32,251 bases of DNA, from NCBI RefSeq assembly GCF_015207035.1, contig NZ_JADEXQ010000072.1, forward strand, positions 1-32,251, in the 5' to 3' direction. The position numbers and the translations under genes are program-made. Positions 15,369 through 24,325 of this stretch are shown here, piece after piece (the stretch's first letter is position 1; each line of letters begins with the position of its first letter). The notes under the pieces are model-generated. The model did not search any database. It saw only the letters and a list, made by a program, of their open reading frames with translations, and was not told the DNA's origin. The stretch comes from Romeriopsis navalis LEGE 11480. GTDB taxonomy: Bacteria > Cyanobacteriota > Cyanobacteriia > Leptolyngbyales > Leptolyngbyaceae.

Positions 15369-18300
15369 ATGTCTTTCAGACTGGATCAACTCCTCAAAGC
15401 CAGTACCGTCCGTGTATCTACTGCTGGCAAAGCCTACGAGGGCATGGGCTTTTTCTTCGCACCGGGTCTTGCCCTGACATCAGCGCATGTGGTGGAGCAA
15501 GCTGAAGGTGAAATGGTGCAGGTCTTCCTACCTGGGGAACGCCATGCCGTTCCGGCAGAAGTTAAGTACCGCTTTCCGGAGGAAGTCGGCTTAATTATTT
15601 TGCAAGTACAAACCACTGAAGCCTTGCCCTGCGCTTACCTCGATGCGGATATCAAACCCGGCGATCAGGGCTATACTTTCGGCTGCACTAGCACCTCTCG
15701 CAAAGTTCACCGGGTGATGCTGGAATGCGAAGGCATGATGGGCAGCGCGATCGGCATCTCCCACTTGGCTGGCCGGAGCAAACATCTACAAATCAATGGC
15801 GCACCGATCCTGAACCAGCGAACTGGCAAAGTCTGCGGCATCGTACATACACCCAAAAAAGGTAAAACCTATCGGGGCGAAGCTGTACCGATGGGGATTA
15901 TCTTCTCAGAATTTCCAGCATTGTCCATCCTCCAAAAGGAATACCACTGCCAAGACAATCGTTGGACCACGCTACTCCATCCCGATCTTGAAGCCTTGGA
16001 TGGAGACTGGAGTTACTACAATCGCGGCTGGATCCGGCGTGAGCAGTCGATTCGGGCGTTATTATTTCTGCTGCGCTCCGCTTCACAGTGGGCTTTAATC
16101 GGGGCCAGAATGCGCCATGTTTTCCCTTGGCGATCGATTATTTCGTTGATCAAAGCCACATTTCGCGGTGACTTAGGCTCTGAGATTCAGCGGCAATACG
16201 ACCATATCACCCGTCAACTCGCCAGCAATATCGACCCGCACGGCAGCAATCAAGCCCGCGCCCTGCACCGCCTCGATGCGCAATCCTGGGTTGTGAGTAG
16301 CTTGATGGAAATGTTGATTAGCCCGGAGCAAGACTATGCCAGTAGCTCACGCTTGCTCTGGATGCTAGAGATTTTGCAAGAGCAACGGGTTTATATTCAA
16401 ACCTTAAAGCGGATGCCGGGGAATTTCTATCCGCAGCTCGAAAGCTTCAAACGCAAGTGGAAGCTACTGGAGCATGACGAAAAGTATATTGATACAAGCC
16501 GCGTGCTCAGCGGTTTGATTAACCGCAATACCGATACCAACTTCTCACTTTGGTACACGATTAAATTCTTCCTCAAGGACTTTATCCTTGACCTCGCACA
16601 AAACTCGAAGCTCAGTGCCCATGGGCTCGAACGTTTGTTTAATATGCTCGTGGTTAACCTCCGCCACGCCGTTCCGACACCCACGGCTTCTGTCGAAGAT
16701 CTATTGCGAGACTTAGAAGAAGAAGTCCGTCAGAATCCGGATCTGAAGGTGCTACAGAAAGTCCAGATCCTCATGACTTCCGTGTCTGGCGAACTGGTCC
16801 AAGGCGGGCCGTATCGCGCCTTGAAAGGCAGTAATACGTATCATTTCAGCAACAAGTGCAAACTTTATCCGGAACGGGCTCAAGCCGAAGAACTCGCACG
16901 CATTGTTTGCTATGAAACCGAAGCTGAGGCACGCCAGTCCCATAAACCCTGCAAGAATTGTCTCAATGCCGAAAAGCTGCTCGATCGCCGACTTTCCGAT
17001 TGGCATGATGGCGAATTAGCCGAGGCTGATTTGACTACGCCAGCAATGCCTGTAGCGCCCGCCGCTCCAGAGCTACCCGTCTTACCTAAACCAACGGCAG
17101 TCAGCCAGCCCAGCGCCAACGTCACGGTGCTGCCTGTGGGGCAACATCAGCCCAGCGCTGATACATCCAATGTGATCACGCCCAATTTCGGGGCATCCAA
17201 CCCACCCGCGATTCAGGTACCCGTAACCGAACGGGCCATCCCCGAAGCCCCAGCCGCCGATGCCCCAATGCCCGAAACCGAACCGGCAATCATGGATGGC
17301 GAAGCGACGGTTATTCAAGCTGCACAGCCGGTTGAGACAGACCGAGAAGTCGCAAATCAAACAGTTAGCGAAGTCCCCGATCCGGCCCTGAATCCGGCGG
17401 AAACACAGTCGGTTGAGCCAGCATTCACTGAACCAGCACTTTCAGGTAATGCACAACTGACTGGGTTCCCCGTGGTTCAAGCCGCAGATGCTGCAATTGC
17501 CGTAGCAACCGATGACGCAACTGGCATTGCCACAGCAACCACGACCACAGACACAACAGCGACCCCAAGCACGGTCGCAGCACAACTGACTGAATTCCCC
17601 GTTATTCAAGTCGCAGGCACGACCACCGATAGCACTGCGGCCATCGCCACAGACACGATCGCCGATGAAGTAGCGACAGACACCGCCGTAGCATCGAATG
17701 ACGGGGTTGAGGTTGCACCCACTGCAATTAGCGAAACCGTTGAAGCTGCGCCTGAAGCCACACCGCCTGTGGCCGCTGAAACAACCGAAGCAGAACATGA
17801 AGACGATGCTGAGGCCGTCTCTGCACAAGTTGAAGTCGAGATTGCCGCGGCGATCGCCGAAGTTGCCCAGGAAATTGCCGCCGAAGCGGAGCAAAGTAAC
17901 ACAGTCGCACAACCGACAATTGCGAGCCCCGCCGTCGCTAATCCGGAAGCCAGCATCGATTTACACGCATTGAATACCGATGCACTGGAAGATGAAGAAG
18001 ACGAACCCTTTGAAATGGCCGCATTCTTCGTTCCAGACGGTGACCAACCCGCGATCGACCTCACCGAAACAGCGACAGCAACCAAGGCGGAGCCACCCAC
18101 AACAACTGCCGCAGCCGAACCCACGTCCAAAGTAAGCGCGAAGCAAAGCACCACCAAGGCCAAGCGCCGCAAAGCTAAGGAGCAGCAATCCCCGGATAAA
18201 ACCACACCCCGGAAAGTTGCCGCCGCACCTGTAGAAGCAGAGAAAACGGTCAAAGCAAAAACTGCGACCCCGGCCAAAACTAAGACCAGTCAAACAAAAA

Positions 18301-18977
18301 CTCGTACCACCAAGTCCAAGAAAACCTTGAAGGACTTTGTGGCCGCGATCGCCGCGAACAAGTCCTTAGATACTAGCGCCGCACCGGAGAGTGATGCGGC
18401 ACAGCCAAAGGCGACGAGTAAATCGGATCGCCAAACGAAACAAGCCAAGGCGACCACATCAAAAGCCACCCAAACAACGGCCAAGAGCACTGGTACAACT
18501 AAGAAACGTACGAAAAAAACGACGACTAAAACAGCCGCTAAGACCACAGCGCAGCCGTCGAAATCGGTCAAAATCAACTCAGACAAAACATCTCAGTCAA
18601 AAGTCAAAACAAGTAAAACCACTACTGCAAAAACAGTGGCCAAGGCGAAGGCGGCTGACACCGCCCAAACAAGTCCTGAAAGCGCAACCACCAACTCAAC
18701 GCCGAAAAACCCAAAGGCTAGCAAAACTCGCAAATCCAAGTCGACCGCAGCAACGGCTGATACCGCTGCTGTCAAATCGACCCAAACCAAGTCCAAGTCC
18801 AAAAATCCGAAGGTAACGCGGCTAGCAGACTGGGCCACCCAGGATGATGCAGGGAACAAACCCAGCAACTCCGACAGCACCGATACGCCAGTGGTCAATA
18901 TCACCGAGGCAAAATCGGCGCGCAGTGGGGCGGCGAAGAAAACGACGTCAAAGCGGACAACCAAGAAGCCGGAGTAA
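15369..18977 (+). CDS. Mosaic protein: pseudo-trypsin, Ada-like zinc finger, acidic then basic tail
   Basis: The protein has 1202 aa. Residues 1 to about 190 have a trypsin-like fold pattern (GMGFFFAPGLALTSAHVV; GAPILNQRTGKVCGIVH) with H40 kept. The position of the catalytic Asp is G74 (EEVGLIIL) and that of the Ser is N143 (INGAPIL), so the protease triad looks dead. Residues about 200-470 are helical and unrecognised. Residues about 483-532 resemble the Ada/nuclease-type metal-binding module: Y491-H492, C497, C528 and C531 in KPCKNC. From about 560 to 920 the chain is Ala/Thr/Glu/Asp-rich and probably disordered. From about 925 to the end it is Lys/Thr/Ser/Ala-rich, like a histone-H1 tail. 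No signal peptide is visible, so it is probably cytoplasmic, and the tail could bind nucleic acid. Function is unknown. It is monocistronic and ends in a strong terminator. Confidence 0.8.
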   Translation: MSFRLDQLLKASTVRVSTAGKAYEGMGFFFAPGLALTSAHVVEQAEGEMVQVFLPGERHAVPAEVKYRFPEEVGLIILQVQTTEALPCAYLDADIKPGDQGYTFGCTSTSRKVHRVMLECEGMMGSAIGISHLAGRSKHLQINGAPILNQRTGKVCGIVHTPKKGKTYRGEAVPMGIIFSEFPALSILQKEYHCQDNRWTTLLHPDLEALDGDWSYYNRGWIRREQSIRALLFLLRSASQWALIGARMRHVFPWRSIISLIKATFRGDLGSEIQRQYDHITRQLASNIDPHGSNQARALHRLDAQSWVVSSLMEMLISPEQDYASSSRLLWMLEILQEQRVYIQTLKRMPGNFYPQLESFKRKWKLLEHDEKYIDTSRVLSGLINRNTDTNFSLWYTIKFFLKDFILDLAQNSKLSAHGLERLFNMLVVNLRHAVPTPTASVEDLLRDLEEEVRQNPDLKVLQKVQILMTSVSGELVQGGPYRALKGSNTYHFSNKCKLYPERAQAEELARIVCYETEAEARQSHKPCKNCLNAEKLLDRRLSDWHDGELAEADLTTPAMPVAPAAPELPVLPKPTAVSQPSANVTVLPVGQHQPSADTSNVITPNFGASNPPAIQVPVTERAIPEAPAADAPMPETEPAIMDGEATVIQAAQPVETDREVANQTVSEVPDPALNPAETQSVEPAFTEPALSGNAQLTGFPVVQAADAAIAVATDDATGIATATTTTDTTATPSTVAAQLTEFPVIQVAGTTTDSTAAIATDTIADEVATDTAVASNDGVEVAPTAISETVEAAPEATPPVAAETTEAEHEDDAEAVSAQVEVEIAAAIAEVAQEIAAEAEQSNTVAQPTIASPAVANPEASIDLHALNTDALEDEEDEPFEMAAFFVPDGDQPAIDLTETATATKAEPPTTTAAAEPTSKVSAKQSTTKAKRRKAKEQQSPDKTTPRKVAAAPVEAEKTVKAKTATPAKTKTSQTKTRTTKSKKTLKDFVAAIAANKSLDTSAAPESDAAQPKATSKSDRQTKQAKATTSKATQTTAKSTGTTKKRTKKTTTKTAAKTTAQPSKSVKINSDKTSQSKVKTSKTTTAKTVAKAKAADTAQTSPESATTNSTPKNPKASKTRKSKSTAATADTAAVKSTQTKSKSKNPKVTRLADWATQDDAGNKPSNSDSTDTPVVNITEAKSARSGAAKKTTSKRTTKKPE

Positions 18978-19058
18978 AAACATGGCCCAAATGCGATCGA
19001 ACAGTTGAGTCGAGCCAGACACGATAACTTGTGTGAATGAAATGTGACCTATTTTTTG

Positions 19059-19086
19059 ACCCCATCGATTTTTCGATGGGGTTTTT
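19059..19086 (+). terminator. Intrinsic terminator after the mosaic-protein gene
   Basis: CCCCATCGA (19060-19068) pairs with TCGATGGGG (19073-19081) around a TTTT loop. One more A-T pair (19059/19082) is possible, and TTTTT follows at 19082-19086. Confidence 0.93.
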
Positions 19087-19173
19087 CATGCGCCACAATA
19101 ACGATAGATCGACCACAACGATGGCGAGCCATCCAAACGGTCACACCGCTCACCTCACTTTTACCAAGTAACT

Positions 19174-20394
19174 ATGCAGTCAGCGCTCCCCACCATAACC
19201 TCGCCCCAACTTCAGCAAGTCCGACTACCGATTCGGCAACTGCTGCCACAACTGGTGGAATGGCGACGCCAACTGCACCAACAACCCGAACTTGGATTCC
19301 AAGAACACCAAACCGCCGCTTTTATCACACAGAAGTTAACGCAATGGGGGATTCAGCACAACACAGGCATCGCCAAAACCGGTATTGTGGCGACGATCCC
19401 GGGGGATCGCCCTGGCCAGGTTTTAGCCATTCGGGCCGATATGGATGCGCTGCCAGTCCAGGAGGAAAATGATGTGCCCTACAAGTCACAAATTGATGGT
19501 CGCATGCATGCCTGTGGCCATGACGGACATGTGACGATCGCCCTGGGCACCGCCTATTACCTATCGCAGAATCCGCACTTTGCCGGTACAGTCAAAATCA
19601 TTTTTCAACCCGCCGAAGAAGGACCGGGTGGCGCGGCCCCAATGATCGCAGCGGGTGCGCTCAAACAGCCTAACGTTGACGCAATTATCGGCTTACACCT
19701 TTGGAACCAATTACCCATTGGCACGGTGGGGGTTCGTACTGGCGCATTGATGGCGGCGGTAGAAGTCTTTCGTTGCACCATCCTGGGCAAAGGTGGACAT
19801 GGTGCCATTCCCCAACAAACGATCGATTCGGTGGTAATCGGGGCGCAAATCGTCAATGCCCTCCAAGCGATCGTCGCCCGCAATATTGATCCGATTGAAT
19901 CGGCTGTGGTCACAGTGGGTGAGTTTCATGCGGGTAGCACCGTTAACGTAATTGCCGATACCGCACGGCTAGGGGGGACGGTCCGTTACTTTAATCCCGA
20001 CTATGCGGGCTATTTCAAAGCGCGTATCGAGCAAATTATTGCCGGCATTTGTCAAAGCCACGGTGCCAATTACGAACTGAACTACGAGGTCTATTACCCC
20101 CCGGTAATTAACGATGGCGCGATCGCCGATTTGGTGCGATCGGCAGCAGCAGCAGTCGTCGCAACACCGCTGGGTGTCACCCCCAACTGCCAAACCATGG
20201 GCGGCGAAGATATGTCGTTCTTTCTCCAAGCAGTCCCTGGCTGCTACTTCTTTCTTGGATCCGCAAATCCAGAAAAGGGGCTCAATTTCCCCCACCATCA
20301 TCCCCGATTTGATTTCGACGAGACAGCTTTACCACTTGGCATCGAAATTTTTACTCGCTGCGTTGAAGCATTTCTCAACAAAACCCATGGTTAA
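19174..20394 (+). CDS. M20-family amidohydrolase (N-acyl-L-amino-acid / IAA-amide type)
   Basis: The 406-aa protein is a co-catalytic metallo-hydrolase of the M20D (HipO/ILR1-like) group. These enzymes remove acyl groups from N-acyl amino acids. Visible metal-site and catalytic motifs are RADMDALPVQE, MHACGHDGHV (H112, C114, H116), FQPAEEGPGGA (E148/E149), GLHLWN (H175) and NFPHHHPRFDF (H374-H376). The lid or dimerisation domain occupies about 185-300 (GKGGHGAIPQQTIDSV). The length is typical (about 390-410). Start ATG 19174 follows the upstream terminator by about 90 nt, so it has its own promoter. The natural substrate cannot be told from the sequence. There is no signal peptide. Confidence 0.92.
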   Translation: MQSALPTITSPQLQQVRLPIRQLLPQLVEWRRQLHQQPELGFQEHQTAAFITQKLTQWGIQHNTGIAKTGIVATIPGDRPGQVLAIRADMDALPVQEENDVPYKSQIDGRMHACGHDGHVTIALGTAYYLSQNPHFAGTVKIIFQPAEEGPGGAAPMIAAGALKQPNVDAIIGLHLWNQLPIGTVGVRTGALMAAVEVFRCTILGKGGHGAIPQQTIDSVVIGAQIVNALQAIVARNIDPIESAVVTVGEFHAGSTVNVIADTARLGGTVRYFNPDYAGYFKARIEQIIAGICQSHGANYELNYEVYYPPVINDGAIADLVRSAAAAVVATPLGVTPNCQTMGGEDMSFFLQAVPGCYFFLGSANPEKGLNFPHHHPRFDFDETALPLGIEIFTRCVEAFLNKTHG

Positions 20395-20745
20395 AGGAAC
20401 ATCAAAATTGTGCCCATATCAAACAGCAAATTTTAGGCTGATCTTCTTTGACCTTTCAGGCTTAAAGTTTGGTGACTTTAAGTAATATTGCACGCGCACA
20501 CATCCACCCCCAAGAAATTCTCGGTTTAGGTCTTCACCCCATAGTGCAGATCCCTGAGGGTATCTCACCCTCCTCCGTATAAGTTGTTGCGTTGGATCAA
20601 ACTGCTCCGCCGAGACATTCCCATAAATCATCCCAAAATATCAGTGTAATCACTGAATTCGGAATGGCTGAAACCTAAATTTCCGTGTTGTTACGGTTTT
20701 TCATTTGGGATTGTTTTATGTCTTTCCACAACTGTTGTAAATACT
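20395..20745. other. Non-coding stretch with small hairpins
   Basis: No protein frame is supported here. Several short inverted repeats are present: CTTAAAGT/ACTTTAAG (20461-20482), GAGGGT/ACCCTC (20556-20572), TCAGTG/CACTGA (20641-20656), and CCGT/ACGG followed by TTTTT (20683-20701), the last a weak terminator. It may contain an untranslated RNA, but nothing matches a family I know. Confidence 0.4.
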
Positions 20746-20751
20746 GGTGAC

Positions 20752-20767
20752 AGTGATCAAAATCACG
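20752..20767. promoter_or_regulatory. CRP/SYCRP1-like binding site
   Basis: AGTGATCAAAATCACG has the GTGA-N6-TCAC core of the cAMP-receptor-protein site (consensus TGTGA-N6-TCACA), lacking only the outer T and A. Its centre lies about 64 bp upstream of the start predicted for the promoter at 20787-20819, a usual position for CRP activation. Confidence 0.4.
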
Positions 20768-20786
20768 TGACTTTTTTAACAATGAT

Positions 20787-20819
20787 TTGATCCAAAATCA
20801 TCATCAGGGTACATAATAT
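20787..20819 (+). promoter_or_regulatory. Candidate promoter of a short RNA or of trhO
   Basis: TTGATC (20787-20792) is followed by TACATAATAT (20810-20819), which offers -10 boxes at spacers of 17 to 19. Transcription would start near 20824. Confidence 0.4.
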
Positions 20820-20823
20820 AGAG

Positions 20824-20899
20824 GACTCAACTTTAGCCGAGTCATCAACAGGGAACACACGACTGGCCGACAGAATTCTTTGAATACTGTCGGTTTTTT
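20824..20899 (+). ncRNA. Candidate small RNA or terminated leader
   Basis: Between the promoter-like pair and trhO lies a stretch of about 76 nt with two stem-loops: GACTC/GAGTC (20824-20843) and the terminator at 20867-20899. About 23 unpaired bases including GGGAACACACGAC separate them. The two-hairpin layout recalls cyanobacterial Yfr RNAs, but the Yfr1 core (ACUCCUCACAC) is absent, so no family is claimed. It could instead be an attenuated leader of trhO. Confidence 0.35.
20867..20899 (+). terminator. Intrinsic terminator upstream of trhO
   Basis: CCGACAG (20867-20873) pairs with CTGTCGG (20887-20893). An upper ATTC/GAAT stem with a TTT loop sits above one mismatch, and TTTTTT follows (20894-20899). 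It lies 67 nt before the trhO start, so it ends a transcript other than trhO or attenuates it. Confidence 0.85.
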
Positions 20900-20965
20900 A
20901 TTGCCAATTTCACGGTTGAGCTATTCTAAATAAGTCGAACTGACTCGCTCAAACACCCAGACATC

Positions 20966-21859
20966 ATGGCTTACCTCGTCGCTGCCTTTTACAAATTTGT
21001 TTCGCTCTCTGACTGCCATAGTATCCGGAGTACACTGCTGGAACGATGCGCGGACCAGGGTGTCAAAGGCACAATCTTACTGGCCGAAGAGGGGATTAAC
21101 GGCACAATTTGCGGTACGGAGGCGAGCGTGCGCAATGTCTTCGCATACCTAGAGCAAGACTCGCGATTTGCACGTCTGGATATTAAGGAATCTTGGTCGC
21201 CACAGATGAGCTTTGCCAAGCTCAAGGTGAAAGTCAAAAAAGAAATTGTCACCTTCGGCCAACCCCAAGCCAATCCCGCCAAACAAGTTGGCACTTACGT
21301 GAAACCGGAAGACTGGAACGCGGTGATCGCCGATCCAGAAGTACTGGTGATTGATACGAGGAATGATTTTGAGGTCGGCGTCGGCAGTTTTCAGCGCGCG
21401 GTGAATCCCCAAACCAATTCCTTTCGCGAGTTCCCAGAATACGTCGAACAACTCGACCCAGAAACCCATAAAAAAGTGGCAATGTTCTGTACTGGCGGAA
21501 TCCGGTGTGAGAAAGCCTCAGCCTATATGCTCGACCAAGGGTTTGATCAGGTGTACCACTTAGAAGGTGGAATTTTGAAATATCTGGAAACAGTTCCGGC
21601 AGACGACAGTCTATGGGAGGGAGAGTGCTATGTCTTCGATCAACGGGTCACAGTGATCCACGGCGTCGAGCCCGGTTCTTACGATAACTGTGCGGGTTGT
21701 GGCCATCCCGTATCACCGGCGGAAATGCAGTCGCCACAATATGAAGCGGGTATTTCTTGCCCCCATTGCTATGACAAGCTCACAGACGACCAGCGAGAGC
21801 GCTTCACGGAACGCAAAAAGCAAATCCTGCTCAAGCGCGAACGCGCGGCTCAAGGCTAA
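20966..21859 (+). CDS. trhO: tRNA uridine(34) hydroxylase (rhodanese-like)
   Basis: TrhO (YceA family) makes 5-hydroxyuridine at tRNA position 34 with O2. The 297-aa protein shows the N-terminal acylphosphatase-like domain ([27 protein letters not shown]) and then a rhodanese domain ([27 protein letters not shown]). The active-site loop is [10 protein letters not shown] with C175 and C181. The [12 protein letters not shown] block and a Cys-rich tail (CAGCGHPV ... CPHCYDKL) typical of the longer form follow. The length is normal for the family. Start ATG 20966 lacks a clear Shine-Dalgarno, as is common in cyanobacteria. The dacB-type gene follows after 18 nt, so the two are probably co-transcribed. 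Confidence 0.95.
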   Translation: MAYLVAAFYKFVSLSDCHSIRSTLLERCADQGVKGTILLAEEGINGTICGTEASVRNVFAYLEQDSRFARLDIKESWSPQMSFAKLKVKVKKEIVTFGQPQANPAKQVGTYVKPEDWNAVIADPEVLVIDTRNDFEVGVGSFQRAVNPQTNSFREFPEYVEQLDPETHKKVAMFCTGGIRCEKASAYMLDQGFDQVYHLEGGILKYLETVPADDSLWEGECYVFDQRVTVIHGVEPGSYDNCAGCGHPVSPAEMQSPQYEAGISCPHCYDKLTDDQRERFTERKKQILLKRERAAQG

Positions 21860-21877
21860 CCCCGCAGAACTAAATAT

Positions 21878-23407
21878 ATGCCCGCCGAATATCCACAGCC
21901 TCATAGGACAAAAACGATCGTGCGCTATCGACCCGGATTGATTAGCCTTGCCGCAATAACATTCGCTAACCTCGCCGTCCCATCGGCCGCAGTCGCAACT
22001 CAGTCGAACGCAATTTGTGCGATCGATTTAGCCCGTCGGGTCGATCAGATCATCAATCAATCAGCGTTCGATCGCGCACGTTGGGGTTTATTGATCCAGA
22101 CGCTAAATCGGCAACCCAGCCGCCGTCAAACGCTGATCGATCGTGGTAGCCAAAAGTACTTCATCCCCGCATCAAACGCCAAGCTCCTCACAACCGCCGC
22201 CGCGCTCCAAAGACTCGGCTCACGGTACAGAATTCGCACATCGATTCTCGGTCAACAAATCACCCCAGGAACCTGGGATCTCCAAGTTGTCGGACGCGGT
22301 GATCCCAGCCTAGATGATGCGAAATTGCAACAGCTCGTTCAACAACTAAAAACCCGTGGCATTCAGCAAGTGAACCGGCTGGTGCTCGACGATCGCTATT
22401 TTGGCACCGATCTGGTCAATCCAAGTTGGGATTGGGGCGATCTCAACTCTGGCTATGGTTCGATCGCGAACAGTTTGATTGTCAATCTCAACTATCACTC
22501 CCTCACCCTCACCCCCCAACGCCAAGGGCAACCACTCAAGCTGAGTTGGAACAATCGCAACGCCATCAGTGGATTCAAAATCGATAATCAAACTCTCACT
22601 GTCAGTAAAACTGAACCCGAATTTATCAATATCAGTCGTGACCTGGGCCAGCCCGTTCTCCGCATTCGGGGGCAACTGCATGAGGGGGGTAAACCCGATG
22701 TTGCCGATTTGCCGACATTCAGTCCGGCAATCGTCTTTCGCGATCGCCTCAACCTAGCGCTGAAACAAGCGAACATTCGCGTTAAGCACCTGAGCTTCGC
22801 CAATTCCCAAACCCGCGAGCTGCCAGAATCGGTGGCTTTTGTCGAGTCAGCACCAGTCGCTGAACTGATTCGAGAAACCAATACAGAAAGCGATAACCTC
22901 TACGCTGAGGTACTTTTACAAACGATCGGGACAGCTATAACCGCACCAACGACATTTAAAATTACGACCAAGGACAATCGGCGCACCGCTGGATTAAAAG
23001 TCGTCAACCAAACCCTAGAACAAATTGGGGTAGAACCTGAGAACTATAAGTTGTTCGATGGTTCTGGTTTAGCCCGGATGAATCTCGTCAGTCCTCAGGC
23101 TCTAGTGCAAACGCTTCAAGCTATGCATTATCAGCCCAGTGGTCAAATTTACCGCAACTCTTTGCCGATCGCAGGCAAAACTGGCACGCTCAAATATCGT
23201 TTCCGCAATACGCCCGCAGCCGGGATCGTTCAAGCGAAAACTGGGACCCTTACCGGTGCCCTGAGCCTCTCTGGATATATCAACCCCAAGCAATATCAAC
23301 CATTGGCATTCAGCATTTTGCTTAATCAAAGTACAGAATCGAATACAAAACAACGTAAAGCGATCGAGGCAATCGTCTTGCTTCTAACCCAGCTCAAAGA
23401 CTGTTAA
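21878..23407 (+). CDS. dacB: D-Ala-D-Ala carboxypeptidase / endopeptidase, PBP4 (S13) type
   Basis: The 509-aa periplasmic penicillin-binding protein trims or cuts peptidoglycan stem peptides. It has an N-terminal export signal (basic start through RYRP, hydrophobic LISLAAITFANLAVPSAAVA). The three active-site motifs are S99-N-A-K102, S338-D-N340 and K434-T-G436 (GKTGTLKYRF). A second AKTGTLTG copy typical of S13 proteins occurs about 20 residues later. The large insertion between SxxK and SDN that marks PBP4 is present (DDRYFGTDLVNPSWDWGDL). The length fits the family (about 450-510). It begins 18 nt after trhO. Confidence 0.93.
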   Translation: MPAEYPQPHRTKTIVRYRPGLISLAAITFANLAVPSAAVATQSNAICAIDLARRVDQIINQSAFDRARWGLLIQTLNRQPSRRQTLIDRGSQKYFIPASNAKLLTTAAALQRLGSRYRIRTSILGQQITPGTWDLQVVGRGDPSLDDAKLQQLVQQLKTRGIQQVNRLVLDDRYFGTDLVNPSWDWGDLNSGYGSIANSLIVNLNYHSLTLTPQRQGQPLKLSWNNRNAISGFKIDNQTLTVSKTEPEFINISRDLGQPVLRIRGQLHEGGKPDVADLPTFSPAIVFRDRLNLALKQANIRVKHLSFANSQTRELPESVAFVESAPVAELIRETNTESDNLYAEVLLQTIGTAITAPTTFKITTKDNRRTAGLKVVNQTLEQIGVEPENYKLFDGSGLARMNLVSPQALVQTLQAMHYQPSGQIYRNSLPIAGKTGTLKYRFRNTPAAGIVQAKTGTLTGALSLSGYINPKQYQPLAFSILLNQSTESNTKQRKAIEAIVLLLTQLKDC

Positions 23408-23470
23408 CCCGGCGATCCTCCAGAAATTCACCGAATTTACTCAGACTGACCCCATGTACAACGGCTGACT

Positions 23471-23492
23471 TTTGGGGCAATCCCCGTAAAAT
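23471..23492 (+). promoter_or_regulatory. Promoter-region element TTTGGGGCAA-N5-GTAAAAT, copy 1
   Basis: TTTGGGGCAA (23471-23480), five bases, then GTAAAAT (23486-23492), 77 nt before the VTT protein start. Including one more 5' T it forms a dyad TTTTGGGG-caat-CCCC-gt-AAAA. The same element with identical spacing lies before the ATPase gene at 28796-28817. What it binds is unknown. Confidence 0.35.
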
Positions 23493-23568
23493 CATCTTGA
23501 AGTAAATCCACTATCAAGAAACCGTAGTAGATCCTGATAGTAGTGAATGTGAACCTGAGGCAGAGTCT

Positions 23569-24321
23569 ATGTCCGTGCAAAGTGGGCGATCGCCCAAGTG
23601 GATAAAATACGTATTAATTGCTGTCGCCGTTGCCGCTGTGGTGATCGTTGGCAAGCAGCTTGGCGTTTTCGCTTGGCTTTCATCATCCCTCCAGTGGCTC
23701 CTGCTACAAGTCGAGAACTGGGGTGTTTGGGCACCACTCGGTTTCATCGCAATTTATAATATTGCCACCGTTCTACTCATCCCCGGATCGGTTCTGACCC
23801 TTGGGAGTGGCGTCTTATTTGGTGTCGTGAAGGGCAGCATCATTGTCTTCATCGCAGCCACCCTCGGGGCCACGTTTGCCTTCTTGATTGGCCGCTACTT
23901 CGCCCGTGATTGGGTCGCGGATAAGGTTCAAGGCAATCCTAAATTTAAAGCGATCGATAATGCGATCGCCCGCGAAGGTCTCAAGATCGTCTTGCTGACC
24001 CGCCTATCCCCGGTCTTCCCCTTTAACTTACTGAACTATGCCCTCGGCATTACGCAAGTCTCACTCAAAGATTATGTGATTGGTTCACTGGGAATGATTC
24101 CTGGAACGATTCTCTATGTCTACATCGGTTCTCTGGCCGGTAGTGTCGCCATGATTGGCATGGAGCAGGAAATCGATCCACAAGCCCAAATGTTCAAGTG
24201 GGCACTTCAGATTGTCGGCTTCCTCGCCACCGTCGGCGTCACTGTATACGTCACTAAAATTGCCAAAGCGGCATTGAACGATAGCCTCGAAGCAACTGAA
24301 CGTGTAACAACTGGAGAATAA
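23569..24321 (+). CDS. TVP38/TMEM64 (VTT, DedA-superfamily) membrane protein
   Basis: This is a 250-aa polytopic membrane protein. A helix at about 11-33 is followed by the VTT core: GVWAPLGFIAIYNIATVLLIPGSVLTLGSGVLFG, a GATFAFLIGRYFARDW helix, and the hallmark LTRLSPVFPFNLLNYALGITQVSLKDYVIGSLGMIPGTILYVYIGSLAG (given here as family blocks, about 45-185). A last helix lies at about 210-228. Family members are lipid scramblases or transporters in the inner or thylakoid membrane. The flavoprotein gene starts only 4 nt after its stop, so the two are translationally close and probably work together. A 7-bp dyad ACTATCA/TGATAGT (23510-23541) lies in the leader. Confidence 0.92.
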   Translation: MSVQSGRSPKWIKYVLIAVAVAAVVIVGKQLGVFAWLSSSLQWLLLQVENWGVWAPLGFIAIYNIATVLLIPGSVLTLGSGVLFGVVKGSIIVFIAATLGATFAFLIGRYFARDWVADKVQGNPKFKAIDNAIAREGLKIVLLTRLSPVFPFNLLNYALGITQVSLKDYVIGSLGMIPGTILYVYIGSLAGSVAMIGMEQEIDPQAQMFKWALQIVGFLATVGVTVYVTKIAKAALNDSLEATERVTTGE

Positions 24322-24325
24322 AACA

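Noticed and set aside
17442-18964. Several long minus-strand frames (up to 223 codons)
   Set aside because: They mirror the Ala/Thr/Lys-rich low-complexity tail of the mosaic protein. The composition bias removes stop codons on the opposite strand.
20824-20899. Yfr1 small RNA
   Set aside because: The two-hairpin layout is similar but the invariant unpaired core ACUCCUCACAC is missing, so only an unnamed candidate is reported.
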